From Haemophilus paraphrohaemolyticus (GTDB taxonomy: Bacteria; Pseudomonadota; Gammaproteobacteria; Enterobacterales; Pasteurellaceae): a stretch of 64,000 nt of DNA. The notes below the pieces were generated by a model, which was not told the DNA's origin, made no database searches, and saw only the letters and a program-made list of their open reading frames with translations. The DNA lies in the NCBI RefSeq assembly GCF_002015045.1, contig NZ_MUXX01000012.1, positions 314,097 through 378,096 of the forward strand. Direction: 5' to 3'. Of this stretch, positions 26,407 through 37,089 are shown piece by piece (the stretch's first letter is position 1; each line of letters begins with the position of its first letter). A program made the position numbers and the translations under genes.

Positions 26407-28233
26407 TTATTCGTGATGCTTATCTTTCGCTCGTTCCAAAATATGCTGGATTTCTACCATCATCTCTTGGTCTTCATCTAATGCAATTTTACGCATTGCT
26501 TCGTTTTTGAAGCTTTCTAATTTAGGGTCATAAACTTCAGCCATCAATTTTACGCGATGACGGTCTTTATCGAAGTAATATTTACAGATCTCATCTGCTA
26601 CTTCATATTCAATGCCTAGTTCTTCTAGTGCTTTACGCCCCATACGAACGGATGAATCGAATAATTCACGCACTTGGACATCAGCCCCTGCTTTGTAAAG
26701 CTCAAACACGTGGCGACGGTCATACGCACGGGTTAAAATACGAATATTTGGATTTAATGCACGCACTGTTTCTACAATATGCAACGCTTGTTCTTTGTCA
26801 TCAACAGCGACAATCATTAAATCAGCGGTTTCAATGCCTGCATTACGCAGTAATTCTGGACGTGTCGCATTGCCATAATAGCTTGTTACGCCCATTTTTT
26901 TCAGATCTTGAACTAATTTTGCATCCATATCGATCACAGTTGCGTGATAACCAGACATTGTCAAAATATGGTTCACTATTTGACCATAACGCCCAATTCC
27001 GACCAGAATAACAGAACGTTGTTCATCAATGTGATCTTCTAGCTGATTGTTTTTTTCCGCTAAACGAGGTGCTACAAATTTATTATGCAATAGGATTGTA
27101 ATTGGGGCAAAAATCATCGAAAGTACCACAATAGCGGTTAAATTTGCTTGAATTTCTGCATTGATTACGCCTTTTGTCGTTGCTGCAGCAAATAATACGA
27201 AGGCAAACTCCCCGCCTTGTGCCATTACCACTGCTCTATCCATCGCATTTGTATTTGAACTTCCCGCCAGTTTTGCGATACCGAAAATCACCAACGATTT
27301 TACAAACATCATCGCAACAACTGCAGATAAAATTAGCAACCAGTTATTGAATACCACATTCAGATCTAACGCCATTCCTACACCGAGGAAAAATAACCCA
27401 AGTAATAAGCCTCTGAATGGTTCGATGTCCGCTTCTAATTGGTGACGGAAGCTTGATTCTGAAAGTAACACACCTGCAACGAACGCCCCCATTGCGGTCG
27501 ATAAACCACCCTCTTCCATCAACCATGCTGAGCCAAGCACCACAAATAACGCCACAGCTGTCATCAATTCACGTATTTTGGTTTTCGCTAAAATGCGGAA
27601 TAACGGGTTTAAAAGCCAAATACCTGCTACCACTAATGCTGTAACGGATAAGCCTGCAGTGCTGATTTTCTGCCAAATTGGTGTTGTATCTACCACTGCT
27701 GTTGCATCGGCTGGCGCTAAGAATGATACGACTGCAAGTAATGGCACGATGATTAAATCTTCAAAAAGCAAGATCGAAATCATTTTTTGACCACGGTAGC
27801 TTGCCATATCGCCGCGTTCGCTTAACACCTGCATAACGATTGCCGTTGAGGTTAAAACGAAACCGGCTCCCGCAATAAACGCCACTTGCCAAGGGAAACC
27901 AAATGCCATCGCCACGAAGGTTAATAAAATTGCACTTACGACAACCTGTGCACTACCCAAGCCGAAAATCTGATGGCGCAAGCCCCACAAATGCGAAGGC
28001 TTCATTTCCAAGCCAATAATAAAGAGGAACATTACCACACCGAGCTCAGCGATATGAATGATGGATTGCGGGTCAGAAAAAAGCCCAAATCCAAATGGCC
28101 CAATCGCTAAACCTGCAGCTAAATAACCTAAGACCGAACCTAAACCAATTTTTTTGAAAATTGGCACTGCAATAATTGCTGCACCTAATAAAGTAACGAC
28201 ACTTAATAATTGACCTGCACCTTCAGCTGCCAT
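26407..28233 (-). CDS. KefB/KefC-type monovalent cation:proton antiporter (CPA2 family)
   Basis: Inner-membrane potassium or sodium/proton antiporter with a cytoplasmic gating domain, probably protecting against electrophiles by acidifying the cytoplasm. The start at 28233 (MAAEGAGQLLSVVTLLGAAI) has a strong AAGGAG site. The length is 608 residues. About twelve membrane segments fill residues 1-380, including the KefB/C-like FLFIIGLEMKPSHLW. From about 405 a Rossmann RCK (TrkA-N) domain begins with GIGRYGQIVNHILTMSGYHATVIDMD. Both KefB and KefC fit this layout. No KefF/KefG-type ancillary gene is adjacent. Confidence 0.9.
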   Translation of the reverse strand: MAAEGAGQLLSVVTLLGAAIIAVPIFKKIGLGSVLGYLAAGLAIGPFGFGLFSDPQSIIHIAELGVVMFLFIIGLEMKPSHLWGLRHQIFGLGSAQVVVSAILLTFVAMAFGFPWQVAFIAGAGFVLTSTAIVMQVLSERGDMASYRGQKMISILLFEDLIIVPLLAVVSFLAPADATAVVDTTPIWQKISTAGLSVTALVVAGIWLLNPLFRILAKTKIRELMTAVALFVVLGSAWLMEEGGLSTAMGAFVAGVLLSESSFRHQLEADIEPFRGLLLGLFFLGVGMALDLNVVFNNWLLILSAVVAMMFVKSLVIFGIAKLAGSSNTNAMDRAVVMAQGGEFAFVLFAAATTKGVINAEIQANLTAIVVLSMIFAPITILLHNKFVAPRLAEKNNQLEDHIDEQRSVILVGIGRYGQIVNHILTMSGYHATVIDMDAKLVQDLKKMGVTSYYGNATRPELLRNAGIETADLMIVAVDDKEQALHIVETVRALNPNIRILTRAYDRRHVFELYKAGADVQVRELFDSSVRMGRKALEELGIEYEVADEICKYYFDKDRHRVKLMAEVYDPKLESFKNEAMRKIALDEDQEMMVEIQHILERAKDKHHE

Positions 28234-28413
28234 AACTCTCCTTAAAAAATGAAAACGAGAAGATGCCCTCATTATCAGCTAAAATCGCTTAAATTTCTAG
28301 CTAAAATCTTGACATTTGCCGAACTTTTACCGTTTTCTCTAATCGCCTTAAGAAATTTACCAAATAGTGATAAAATAATGAAAATTCTCTCTAATGATAT
28401 TAGGAAAATCACG

Positions 28414-28905
28414 ATGACTACCCCATTTATTGATTTGCAAATTGCTAGCGAAAACAAAGAAGGTTTACCGACCGTTGAACAATTTACCCACTGGGTGCAA
28501 ACTACCCTTGCTTTCGAAGCTCAAACTGATAATTTCTCTGAAACAGAAATGACTATCCGCATCGTAGATGAAGAAGAAAGCCACCATTTGAACCTTACTT
28601 ATCGTGGTAAAGATAAACCAACCAATGTACTTTCTTTCCCATTTGAAGTGCCTGATGAAGTGGAGCTTGCTTTATTAGGTGATTTAGTAATTTGCCGCCA
28701 AGTGGTTGAACGTGAAACTGAAGATCAACAAATCAGCCTCGAATCACATTGGGCACATTTAGCGGTACACGGTACGTTGCATCTACTGGGGTACGATCAC
28801 ATCGTAGATGCGGAAGCTGAAGAAATGGAAGGATTAGAAACAGAGATTATGCAAAAACTCGGTTTTGAGGATCCGTATCTTTCTGAAAAAACGATTGAAG
28901 AATAA
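28414..28905 (+). CDS. ybeY: Endoribonuclease YbeY (16S rRNA 3'-end maturation)
   Basis: Single-strand-specific metal-dependent endoribonuclease used in 16S rRNA maturation and ribosome quality control. The start at 28414 ([12 protein letters not shown]) has AGGA upstream and is far more typical than in-frame ATGs further upstream. The length is 163 residues. The signature [11 protein letters not shown] supplies the three metal-binding histidines, and [15 protein letters not shown] is the second conserved block. tmcA follows 12 bases later. Confidence 0.96.
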   Translation: MTTPFIDLQIASENKEGLPTVEQFTHWVQTTLAFEAQTDNFSETEMTIRIVDEEESHHLNLTYRGKDKPTNVLSFPFEVPDEVELALLGDLVICRQVVERETEDQQISLESHWAHLAVHGTLHLLGYDHIVDAEAEEMEGLETEIMQKLGFEDPYLSEKTIEE

Positions 28906-28917
28906 TTAGCAAGCTGT

Positions 28918-30843
28918 ATGCGTAAACTGGTTATTCTTACTCAAATTCCTTCTTGGCTTTCCAAGCAACTTAATAAAAGCGTTACAATGCATCGAAATAA
29001 CATCCTTCAAGAAGGAATTTTTTTACCTCACGAGGTAGAAACTCAATCCCATTGGCAATTTATTCCCTTTTCAAATGCCAAAAGCCTGCTTGGTTCAGAG
29101 TTTCCTACCGCGTTCTATTTTATGGGAAGCTGTCCCATTCAATTTAACCTAGAAGCCTTTGCTATTCTTGCAGGAACGATTCAACATCAAGGTTGTTTAT
29201 ATTTAATTTGCCCAAATTGGGAAAAGTTGGAAACTATTCCTGACCAAGATACGTTACGTTGGAACGAAAATCACTCTATTCTCTGTCCTACGTTTTACCA
29301 ACATTTTAAAGATTTAGTCCACCAATTTGGTTTTTCTATCGACAACAGATTAGATACCCTCTCCATCACAAGCGGTCAAAATCAAGCAAATTTTTGCAAA
29401 AAAGTAGAAACAGACCTAACCGAAGAACAGCAAAACATTTTCAAAAATCTGCCGCTTGCAAACGAAGATATTCATCTGATTACAGCACCACGTGGACGAG
29501 GGAAATCTACCCTCGCTGGGGAATTGGCTACAAAAATTGCTCAACAAAATAGTGTTGCGATTACCGCCCGTAGTCGTAAAGCATTAACCAATTTCTGGAA
29601 ACTTTCAGATAACACGCAAATGCCATTTTTTGCCCCAGATGCTTTATTACAACAAATTGAAGAAAAAAACATTTCACCAAATCAATGGCTTTTTGTCGAT
29701 GAAGCGGCAAGCCTTCCCCTCCCATTTCTACAGCAATTTTGCAGCTATTTCGATAAAGTCGTTTTAACGACAACGACGCATAATTACGAAGGGACAGGCA
29801 GAGGCTTTTCTCTCAAACTGCCCAAACAAATTAACCGCCAAATAAAGCATTGGCAGCTTAGCCAACCGCTCCGTTGGCAAGCAAATGATGCACTGGAAGC
29901 CTTCGTAAATGCCCTTTTGCTACTTGATGAAGATCTTTCATACACCGAAAACAACGGAAGATCGCAAAAACACTATTACACCGCTGAAGAGATGAACTTA
30001 AGTGAGAAAAAAGCCTTTTACGCATTACTCTCTCAAGCCCATTACAAAACGACCCCTACGGATCTTCGGCGTTTATTGGATGGAGTAAACCAGCAATTTT
30101 TCCGTGTATTACATCAAGAACACACATTGCTTGGTGGTATTTGGGCAATCGATGAAGGTGGTTTAGATCCAGAACTTATCCAAGCGATTTGGCGAGGCTC
30201 TCGCCGTCCTCAAGGTAATTTAGTGGCTCAATATCTATGCTTTCAAGCTAATTTACCAGAGGCTTGCGAACTTCGTTCTAAGCGTATTTCTCGTATTGCA
30301 GTCGACCCAAATTATCAGAATCAAGGCGTAGGCAAGCGGTTAATTTCTGAGTTTATTTTGCAAATCCGCCAACAAAAACAATCGCTTGTCGATTTTGTTT
30401 CCGTCAGTTTTGGTATGACAGAAAATTTATTGCATTTTTGGAAGCAAGCAGGCTTTATATTAGTGCAAATCACACCGAATAAAGAAGCCAGCAGTGGCTA
30501 CCCAAGTGCGATGATGCTCTACCCTATTACCGAACAAGGAAAAACGTTCTGCGAAAAAGCCAAAACGAAATTTGAACATGATCAAGCGGTGATTTTTAAC
30601 CAAAAAAATGCAAATTTCAGCTTTCAAGCAGAAGATAGACAGAATCTTTTCGGCTTTGCAAATTATCACCGAACATTAACCGCTTGTTATGCGAGCCTAA
30701 AGCGGTTGTATTTTTCCGATACCTCGCAATTTGAGGAACTTGCCGAGATTTTATCAAGCCCTTGGAATGCAAAATATAGTAAATCACAAATTGAGCAATG
30801 GCGGAAAATTGTTCAACAAAAAATATTCTATGCAAACGTTTAA
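28918..30843 (+). CDS. tmcA: tRNA(Met) cytidine acetyltransferase
   Basis: Acetylates the wobble cytidine of elongator tRNA-Met, using ATP and acetyl-CoA. The 641-residue protein has an N-terminal domain, a helicase-like ATPase module with Walker A APRGRGKST near residue 190 and a DEAA box (FVDEAASLPLPF) near 263, then a GNAT acetyltransferase region (RISRIAVDPNYQNQGVGKRLI) near 460. The C-terminal tRNA-binding tail completes the family layout. It is slightly shorter than E. coli TmcA (671). It lies close to ybeY, likely in one transcript. Confidence 0.95.
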   Translation: MRKLVILTQIPSWLSKQLNKSVTMHRNNILQEGIFLPHEVETQSHWQFIPFSNAKSLLGSEFPTAFYFMGSCPIQFNLEAFAILAGTIQHQGCLYLICPNWEKLETIPDQDTLRWNENHSILCPTFYQHFKDLVHQFGFSIDNRLDTLSITSGQNQANFCKKVETDLTEEQQNIFKNLPLANEDIHLITAPRGRGKSTLAGELATKIAQQNSVAITARSRKALTNFWKLSDNTQMPFFAPDALLQQIEEKNISPNQWLFVDEAASLPLPFLQQFCSYFDKVVLTTTTHNYEGTGRGFSLKLPKQINRQIKHWQLSQPLRWQANDALEAFVNALLLLDEDLSYTENNGRSQKHYYTAEEMNLSEKKAFYALLSQAHYKTTPTDLRRLLDGVNQQFFRVLHQEHTLLGGIWAIDEGGLDPELIQAIWRGSRRPQGNLVAQYLCFQANLPEACELRSKRISRIAVDPNYQNQGVGKRLISEFILQIRQQKQSLVDFVSVSFGMTENLLHFWKQAGFILVQITPNKEASSGYPSAMMLYPITEQGKTFCEKAKTKFEHDQAVIFNQKNANFSFQAEDRQNLFGFANYHRTLTACYASLKRLYFSDTSQFEELAEILSSPWNAKYSKSQIEQWRKIVQQKIFYANV

Positions 30844-30923
30844 TTTCACTTGCAAAAATACCTATTTAGTTTTATAAATCAGACACTCTAACTTTTGATC
30901 AAACACAACTTGAGAGGTAAGAA

Positions 30924-32120
30924 ATGTCAATGTTTAACCATATCCAAGCAGCACCCGCTGACCCCATTTTAGGCTTAGGCGAAGCATTCAAAGCAGAAAC
31001 CCGTGAAGGTAAAATTAACTTGGGGATCGGCGTTTATATGAATGCGGAAGGCAAAACCACAATCGTAAATGCGGTAAAAGAAGCCGAACGCCAATTATTA
31101 GCCAATGAAACAACCAAAAACTACTTAACCATTGACGGCGTGCAAGCTTACAACGCCTACACGCAAAAATTGCTTTTCGGTGAAAACTCGGAAGTGATTA
31201 CCTCAGGTCGTGCAAAAACCGCACAAAGTTTAGGTGGTACAGGTGCATTACGTATTGCAGCAGAATTTATCAAACGCCATACTTCAGCCAAAAACGTTTG
31301 GATTTCAAACCCAACTTGGCCAAACCACAATGCGATTGTAAACGCTGTGGGTTTAACCGTAAAAAATTACCGATATTATAACGAAGCAACTAAACGTTTA
31401 GACTGGGATAATTTAATCGCAGATTTAAGCCAAGCAGAAGCAGGCGATGTCGTGTTATTCCACGGCTGCTGCCACAATCCAACAGGGATTGACCCAACCC
31501 ACGAACAGTGGGAGCAACTTGCGAAAATGTCGGCTGAAAAAGGTTGGTTACCGTTATTTGACTTCGCTTATCAAGGTTTCGCAAATGGTTTAGAAGAAGA
31601 CACCTACGGTTTACGTGCTTTCGTGAAAAATCACCGAGAATTATTAGTTGCAAGTTCTTATTCGAAAAACTTTGGTTTATACAACGAACGTGTAGGTGCT
31701 TTCACACTGATCGCAGACAATGCCGAAGTGGCAAATAAAGCCTTCACGCAAATTAAAGCGATTATCCGCACCCTCTACTCAAACCCTGCTTCACACGGGG
31801 CAAGTGCGGTTGCAACCGTATTGAGTAACCCAGCATTAAAAGCAGAATGGGAAGCAGAATTAACCGAAATGCGTAACCGTATCAAATCAATGCGTAGCCG
31901 TTTGGTGGAATTATTGAAAGAGAAAGGCGCAACACAAGATTTCTCATTTATTAACGAGCAAAACGGGATGTTTTCTTTCAGCGGTTTAACCCCAGAACAA
32001 GTTGATAAGCTCCGCGAAGATTTCGCCATTTACGCCGTTCGTTCAGGACGTATTAACGTGGCAGGTATTGTTGATAGCAACATTGACAAATTAGCAGAAG
32101 CGATTGTGAAGGTGTTGTAA
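30924..32120 (+). CDS. aspC: Aromatic/aspartate aminotransferase
   Basis: PLP-dependent class I aminotransferase that interconverts aspartate and oxaloacetate with 2-oxoglutarate and glutamate, and possibly aromatic substrates. The 398-residue protein starts at 30924 with GAGAGG upstream. The PLP lysine lies in [16 protein letters not shown], and [11 protein letters not shown] and [15 protein letters not shown] are typical of the AspC/TyrB group. AspC and TyrB cannot be told apart with certainty by eye. A Haemophilus-type uptake core (31802-31810) lies in the coding region. Confidence 0.93.
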   Translation: MSMFNHIQAAPADPILGLGEAFKAETREGKINLGIGVYMNAEGKTTIVNAVKEAERQLLANETTKNYLTIDGVQAYNAYTQKLLFGENSEVITSGRAKTAQSLGGTGALRIAAEFIKRHTSAKNVWISNPTWPNHNAIVNAVGLTVKNYRYYNEATKRLDWDNLIADLSQAEAGDVVLFHGCCHNPTGIDPTHEQWEQLAKMSAEKGWLPLFDFAYQGFANGLEEDTYGLRAFVKNHRELLVASSYSKNFGLYNERVGAFTLIADNAEVANKAFTQIKAIIRTLYSNPASHGASAVATVLSNPALKAEWEAELTEMRNRIKSMRSRLVELLKEKGATQDFSFINEQNGMFSFSGLTPEQVDKLREDFAIYAVRSGRINVAGIVDSNIDKLAEAIVKVL

Positions 32121-32140
32121 GCTAAGTTTTAAAGGAATAT

Positions 32141-32172
32141 AGAAAGAAGCCAGCAACCGCTGGCTTCTTTCT
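32141..32172. terminator. Bidirectional terminator between aspC and slt
   Basis: A perfect 14-base-pair stem (AGAAAGAAGCCAGC / GCTGGCTTCTTTCT) with an AACC loop serves the convergent aspC and slt genes. It touches the slt stop codon. Confidence 0.85.
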
Positions 32173-34348
32173 AGTATCTCCGTTTAACCTCTTCAACATT
32201 AAACATCTTCGGTTTATCTACTCCTTGCAATAACTGGTAGTAGTAATCATAAGTTAATACATTTTGCACATAGCCTCGAGTTTCCAAAAATGGAATAGAT
32301 GCGATAAACTCATCCATTGCCAATCGTCCGCTTGCACGCTCTAACCAACGAGTAACACGGCTTGTACCCGCGTTATAGGCGGAAGCAATCAGAATACGGT
32401 TTTGTGGATATTTCTCATTTAATTCTGCCAAATGTGCAGTGCCGAGCATAATATTACGGAAAGGCTCGATTAAATCACCTTCTCCAGTGTAAACTAGCTC
32501 TCTTGCTTTTGCTGTGTTACTTGCTGTGCTTGGTAACATCTGCATTAAACCGATCGCATTGGCGTGTGAGCGTGCTTGCGGATTCCAAGCACTCTCTTGA
32601 CGTGCAATTGCCATTGCAAACGTTTGAGTAATTGGTTTACCTTGTAAATTCATTGCAAACCAATCAGAGTAAGCATTTGGCAAGCGAAGCGAAATGTAAT
32701 CCCATGCTTTGGCTTGAATGGTGCCTTCCACCGCTAAATCATACCAATTTTGTTCTAAAGCAAATTGGCTCAATGCTAATTTTTCCTCAAAATTGACCGC
32801 TTGTAATAGCTCAATCCAAGCCATTTTAGCTTGTGCTATACGGTTCAATTCGCGCAGTTCGGCAATGCGATCAAGCGGTTGTTTCCATTGTGATTTTTGC
32901 AAATCTGTCAGTGGGGCAACCGTTGGCATTTCAACTTGGTAAGCTTGTCCCAGTTGCTCGGCGGCTAACATCGGATAGAAGCCTCGCTCTTTAGCTAATG
33001 CAGCCAACCCCTTTTGTTGTTCTTCTTTTGGTAAGGTCTTTGCCTGCCAATAACGCCATTCCGCCTTATTTTTCCCTTCATCGCTAAGTAATGCCAGCCA
33101 AGGTTTGAGATCGCTTTGTTGCCAAATTGCCATTCGTAAACGACGCTCAGTGAGATTATCCGCCTTAAGTTCCTTTAATTGTGTATCTCGCCACAGTTGG
33201 AAACTCGGATCTGAATGGTCAAACAGACGGCTAATAAAACCGATTTTCCAATCCCGAATTTCATCTGCTGACAGTTGCCATTTATCCGCCCATTGCTGAT
33301 AAAGTGTAAAACTTGGATTTTGCATTTGCTCACTTAAAGTATTTACCCATTTGGGGAAAGCGGCTAGCACAATGCGTTTGTTTTCAGGGGTAAGCGGTTG
33401 ATTTTCGATAAAATTCTGCAAGCTGTTTGGATTGTTCTGTAATGTTTGAACCGCGGTTAACCAAGTTTGCAATTCAGGATCTTGAGTTTGAGTGAGTAAA
33501 TTGGCTAAACCTTGTTTTGCTTCTAAATGGAAAAAATTGACCGCTTTCTGTCTGATTTTCTCAGGCGTTCGCAAGCCTTGATCTCGCCAATAAGCCTCAA
33601 TCCCCGCACATTCTGACGGCAATTGTCCATTGGTTTTCCAGTAATTCGGTTCTACATTGCCTGGCATCAGCCAAAAATCGTTATTTTCAGGGTTATTGCC
33701 TTGCCAAAATTGATCAAATTTCGTCAGTAATTTACCCATCTCCTCTGAATTTGGCTCTGCGGTTTGGTTGGCTTGAGCCGCTTCAGGATTGATCTGTAAC
33801 TGCTCGGCTAACAATTGAAATTGAGCAGAAAATAGGCGACATTGATTAAGTACGCTTGTTGCACTTACCGTTCGTCCATAAGCCAACAATTCTGCCCATT
33901 TTTGTTGTTGATAAAGCGTTTCAAACGGGCGTTGTGCAAGCTGATTACGTTTCGCCATGTTCGGATATTGTGCAATAAACTGCTGCAATTCCTCATCAGT
34001 CAGTATATTTGCCTTCATTTTGGCTCTTACCAATGCCCATTGAGCATCTTCATATAATGGATATCCAACCAAAGTCATCTGAAGTTGCTGAACCAATGCC
34101 AAAATATTTGGCGATAAATACTTTTGTTGTTCACTGGCTTTAAGTAATCCTTCAAGTTGTAGAAAATTATTACGTTGCATCAGTCGTGTTTGTTGCTCGG
34201 ATTGTTGAGCCTGCTTCCAGCCTTTTTCCCAATCCGCAATATTGATGGTCGCGATATTTTGTGTTTCAGTTGAAGAGTGAGGTTTGGGATTATTTGCCCA
34301 AACCAAGGGGGTTGCCAAGCAAAGGGCAAGATAGCTTTTTTTCCACAT
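32171..34348 (-). CDS. slt: Soluble lytic murein transglycosylase Slt70
   Basis: Periplasmic enzyme that degrades peptidoglycan strands, forming 1,6-anhydromuropeptides. The start at 34348 (MWKKSYLALCLATPLVWA) has GGAAAGAG upstream and gives a clear signal peptide cleaved after VWA; an upstream ATG lacks this. The 725-residue protein has a long helical superhelix (about 30-530) that makes the Slt70 ring. The C-terminal lysozyme-like domain carries ARQESAWNPQARSHANAIGLMQMLPSTA, with the catalytic glutamate in ARQES. Confidence 0.95.
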   Translation of the reverse strand: MWKKSYLALCLATPLVWANNPKPHSSTETQNIATINIADWEKGWKQAQQSEQQTRLMQRNNFLQLEGLLKASEQQKYLSPNILALVQQLQMTLVGYPLYEDAQWALVRAKMKANILTDEELQQFIAQYPNMAKRNQLAQRPFETLYQQQKWAELLAYGRTVSATSVLNQCRLFSAQFQLLAEQLQINPEAAQANQTAEPNSEEMGKLLTKFDQFWQGNNPENNDFWLMPGNVEPNYWKTNGQLPSECAGIEAYWRDQGLRTPEKIRQKAVNFFHLEAKQGLANLLTQTQDPELQTWLTAVQTLQNNPNSLQNFIENQPLTPENKRIVLAAFPKWVNTLSEQMQNPSFTLYQQWADKWQLSADEIRDWKIGFISRLFDHSDPSFQLWRDTQLKELKADNLTERRLRMAIWQQSDLKPWLALLSDEGKNKAEWRYWQAKTLPKEEQQKGLAALAKERGFYPMLAAEQLGQAYQVEMPTVAPLTDLQKSQWKQPLDRIAELRELNRIAQAKMAWIELLQAVNFEEKLALSQFALEQNWYDLAVEGTIQAKAWDYISLRLPNAYSDWFAMNLQGKPITQTFAMAIARQESAWNPQARSHANAIGLMQMLPSTASNTAKARELVYTGEGDLIEPFRNIMLGTAHLAELNEKYPQNRILIASAYNAGTSRVTRWLERASGRLAMDEFIASIPFLETRGYVQNVLTYDYYYQLLQGVDKPKMFNVEEVKRRY

Positions 34349-34391
34349 TTTATCTCTTTCCTTAAAAATAATTCCTTTTCTTTGAATACAA

Positions 34392-34424
34392 AAAACGCTT
34401 GAAGTTGCAAGCTCCAAGCGTTTT
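34392..34424 (-). terminator. Terminator downstream of hpt
   Basis: Read on the minus strand, the stem AAAACGCTTG/CAAGCGTTTT is followed by TTGTATTC after a T run. It separates hpt from slt. Confidence 0.75.
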
Positions 34425-34439
34425 CTTTGGTAGAATAGA

Positions 34440-34982
34440 TTAATCTTCAATAACCACTTTACCAATATAATCTAAATTGCGGTAATGCTGTGCGTAATCG
34501 ATGCCAAAGCCAACCACAAATTCATCAGGAATAGCGAATCCAACCCATTCCACAGGCACTTCTACTTCTCGGCGAGATGGTTTGTCTAAAAGAGTACAAA
34601 TAGCAATTGAACGTGGCTCACGAAGTTTTAAGATTTCACGAACTTTATTAAGCGTAAAGCCTGTATCAATAATATCTTCCACGATTAATACATCTTTACC
34701 TTGAATTTCGCTGTCTAAATCTTTTAAGATTTTGACATCACGACTTGATTCTGTGCTTAATCCATAGCTAGAAGCGGTTAAAAAATCAACCTCAACAGGC
34801 AAGTCGAGATAACGAACTAAATCTGCCATAAACATAAAAGAACCGCGCAATAAACCGACAACCACCAAGTTTTGGCAATGTTCAAATTGTTGATAATGAC
34901 GGTTAATTTCTTGTGCCAACTCTTTTATGCGAGATTGAATATCTTCACGAGAAATTAGCGTTTCAATGTGATGTTTTTTCAT
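34440..34982 (-). CDS. hpt: Hypoxanthine phosphoribosyltransferase
   Basis: Purine salvage enzyme that makes IMP (and GMP) from hypoxanthine (guanine) and PRPP. The 180-residue length is typical. The PRPP-binding signature [14 protein letters not shown] contains the paired acidic residues, and the flexible-loop and base-binding regions ([34 protein letters not shown]) are present. It starts at 34982 with AGAGAG upstream. Its own terminator follows. Confidence 0.95.
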   Translation of the reverse strand: MKKHHIETLISREDIQSRIKELAQEINRHYQQFEHCQNLVVVGLLRGSFMFMADLVRYLDLPVEVDFLTASSYGLSTESSRDVKILKDLDSEIQGKDVLIVEDIIDTGFTLNKVREILKLREPRSIAICTLLDKPSRREVEVPVEWVGFAIPDEFVVGFGIDYAQHYRNLDYIGKVVIED

Positions 34983-35065
34983 AAAATGCTCTCTTTAAAA
35001 ATTTTTGCTACTCTAGCAAAATTCAATTCATTTTACTAGCTGTTTGCAAACGTTTGCAATTTTAT

Positions 35066-36352
35066 TTAGGCTACAGCCATTATCTCTTCAATATCCTCAA
35101 TCTCTTTCGGGCAACCGCTGGTCAGGTTTTTATTTCCGTACTCGGTCATCAATAAATTATCTTCAATGCGAATGCCAATGCCTTTATATTGCTCTGGCAC
35201 ATCTGCATCACTGGCGATATATAAACCAGGTTCGACGGTAATTACCATACCGATTTCTAATGGGCGACTGCGTTCGTTGCTGTAATCGCCGACATCGTGT
35301 ACATCCAAACCAAGCCAATGACCTAAACCGTGCATATAAAATTGGCGATACGCTTTTTGTTCAATCAAGGTGTGTACATCGCCTTTTAAAATACCGAGTG
35401 CGACCAAGCCTTCAGTAAAAATCTCAATTACTCGATCATTTGCCATTTTGATAGAATTACTCGGCACTAATAGTTTAATTGCCTCTTTTTGGGCTTTTAA
35501 AACCAATTCATAAATCGCTTTTTGTGGCTCGCTAAATTTCCCATTTACAGGGAAAGTGCGGGTAATATCACCTGCATAATAAGCAAACTCTGCCCCTGCA
35601 TCAATCAACAACAAATCCCCGTCTTTCATTACCGCACTATTCTCATCATAGTGAAGCACGCACGCATTTTCACCGCTTGCTACAATTGAATTATAAGAAG
35701 GAAAACGTGCTCCAAAGCGGTTAAATTCGTGCTGAATTTCGCCTTCAATTTCCATCTCGTAACGATTTGGACGCGTTTGTTTCATTGCACGAATATGAGC
35801 TAATCCTGAAATATGGCAAGCCTGTTGAATAAGTGCAATTTCCGCGGTAGATTTAATTAAACGCATCTCTGAAAGCATTGGTCGCCAGTCAATAACTTCT
35901 TTAAACTGAGCAGAAACAACCTTATCGCCCCACACTTGATACCCTTGGGCATAGTAGCAAGCGGTCAAATTTTGTGTTTTTTCTGCAAAAGTTTTGTCAA
36001 GATGTTCAATTTCAAATGCGGCATCAACTTTTAAGATTTCTGGTGCAGCTTCCACACCTAAGCGACGACCTGTCCAAATTTCTTTTTCACGATCTTTTTT
36101 GCGTAAGAAAATAGTACTTTCATATTCTCCATTTCGCTTAATTAACAACAACGCTGACTCTGGCTCGGCAAAACCTGTGAGATACCAGAAATAGCTATCT
36201 GGACGGAAGTGGTAATTGCAGTCATTATTACGGCGTTTTTCGGTTTCTGTAAAAATAATAAAGGCGGAATTGTCTTGCATTTGAGCAAAAACTTTTTTGC
36301 GGCGGGTAATGAATTCTTCTCGTGGAAGTTCAGCAAGATAGGCGAGATCCAT
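35066..36352 (-). CDS. pepP: Xaa-Pro aminopeptidase P
   Basis: Dimanganese aminopeptidase that removes N-terminal residues preceding proline. The 428-residue protein has the creatinase-type N-terminal domain (RRNNDCNYHFRPDSYFWYLTGFAEPE) and the pita-bread catalytic domain. Its metal ligands can be picked out in LIDAGAEFAYYAGDITRTF, HGLGHWLGLDVHDVG, ITVEPGLYI and GIRIEDN. It starts 19 bases after nrdR, so it is probably co-transcribed with it. Confidence 0.95.
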   Translation of the reverse strand: MDLAYLAELPREEFITRRKKVFAQMQDNSAFIIFTETEKRRNNDCNYHFRPDSYFWYLTGFAEPESALLLIKRNGEYESTIFLRKKDREKEIWTGRRLGVEAAPEILKVDAAFEIEHLDKTFAEKTQNLTACYYAQGYQVWGDKVVSAQFKEVIDWRPMLSEMRLIKSTAEIALIQQACHISGLAHIRAMKQTRPNRYEMEIEGEIQHEFNRFGARFPSYNSIVASGENACVLHYDENSAVMKDGDLLLIDAGAEFAYYAGDITRTFPVNGKFSEPQKAIYELVLKAQKEAIKLLVPSNSIKMANDRVIEIFTEGLVALGILKGDVHTLIEQKAYRQFYMHGLGHWLGLDVHDVGDYSNERSRPLEIGMVITVEPGLYIASDADVPEQYKGIGIRIEDNLLMTEYGNKNLTSGCPKEIEDIEEIMAVA

Positions 36353-36371
36353 AGTTCCTCTCTTAGCCCTA

Positions 36372-36821
36372 TTAGGCTTTTAACTGTTCAATTTCTTTAA
36401 TAAATTCGTCAATATCTTCAAAACTGAGATAGACAGAAGCAAAGCGGATATAAGCTACTTTATCCAACTCTTTTAATACATTCATCGCTAACGTGCCCAC
36501 CAATTTACTTGGCACTTCACGTTCGCCAGTAGCTCGCAGTTGCACAATAATCTGGTTAATCGCACGCTCTTGGTCATCCGCACTTACTGGGCGTTTTTCC
36601 AATGCTTTTATTAAACTGATGCGTAATTTATTGGCATCAAAAGGTTCGCGATTCCCATTATTTTTCACAATATAGGGAATAAAAAGCTCTGCCGACTCAA
36701 AGGTGGTAAAACGCTCTTTACAACTTGTGCATTCACGACGGCGGCGGATTTGATAACCATCTGCCGCCAAGCGTGAATCAATCACTTTAGTTTCTTCTTT
36801 ACTACAAAATGGACAACGCAT
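36372..36821 (-). CDS. nrdR: Transcriptional repressor NrdR
   Basis: ATP/dATP-sensing repressor of ribonucleotide reductase genes. The 149-residue protein has an N-terminal zinc ribbon with cysteines 3, 6, 31 and 34 ([19 protein letters not shown]) and an ATP-cone domain from about residue 49 ([33 protein letters not shown]). The length and both domains are standard. Confidence 0.97.
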   Translation of the reverse strand: MRCPFCSKEETKVIDSRLAADGYQIRRRRECTSCKERFTTFESAELFIPYIVKNNGNREPFDANKLRISLIKALEKRPVSADDQERAINQIIVQLRATGEREVPSKLVGTLAMNVLKELDKVAYIRFASVYLSFEDIDEFIKEIEQLKA

Positions 36822-36875
36822 AATACTCTCTCGTGTTCTAAGATGTGATTTTATTTCGTGTAAAAAACGATCAAA

Positions 36876-36906
36876 AAAATAAAAAAAGCCCCTTGCAAAG
36901 GGGCTA
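36876..36906 (-). terminator. Terminator downstream of nlpC
   Basis: Read on the minus strand, the stem AGCCCCTT/AAGGGGCT with a GC loop is followed by seven Ts. It closes the pheST-ihfA-nlpC direction of transcription. The stretch 36907-37089 between it and nlpC holds no recognisable feature. Confidence 0.85.
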
Positions 36907-37089
36907 CTCGGAAAGCAAATTTATGAAATCGGTTGTTGAACACAACTCTAGTTTTTGTTACTCGCAAAGATACTCGAAAATTTTTACTTTTTCAAACGCA
37001 TTTTACAAAAACAGAAAACCAATGTTTAAATTTGTGATCGAGTTCAAATTTCCACTATGAGTGCGATCATTTTTTAATCAAATTAAACA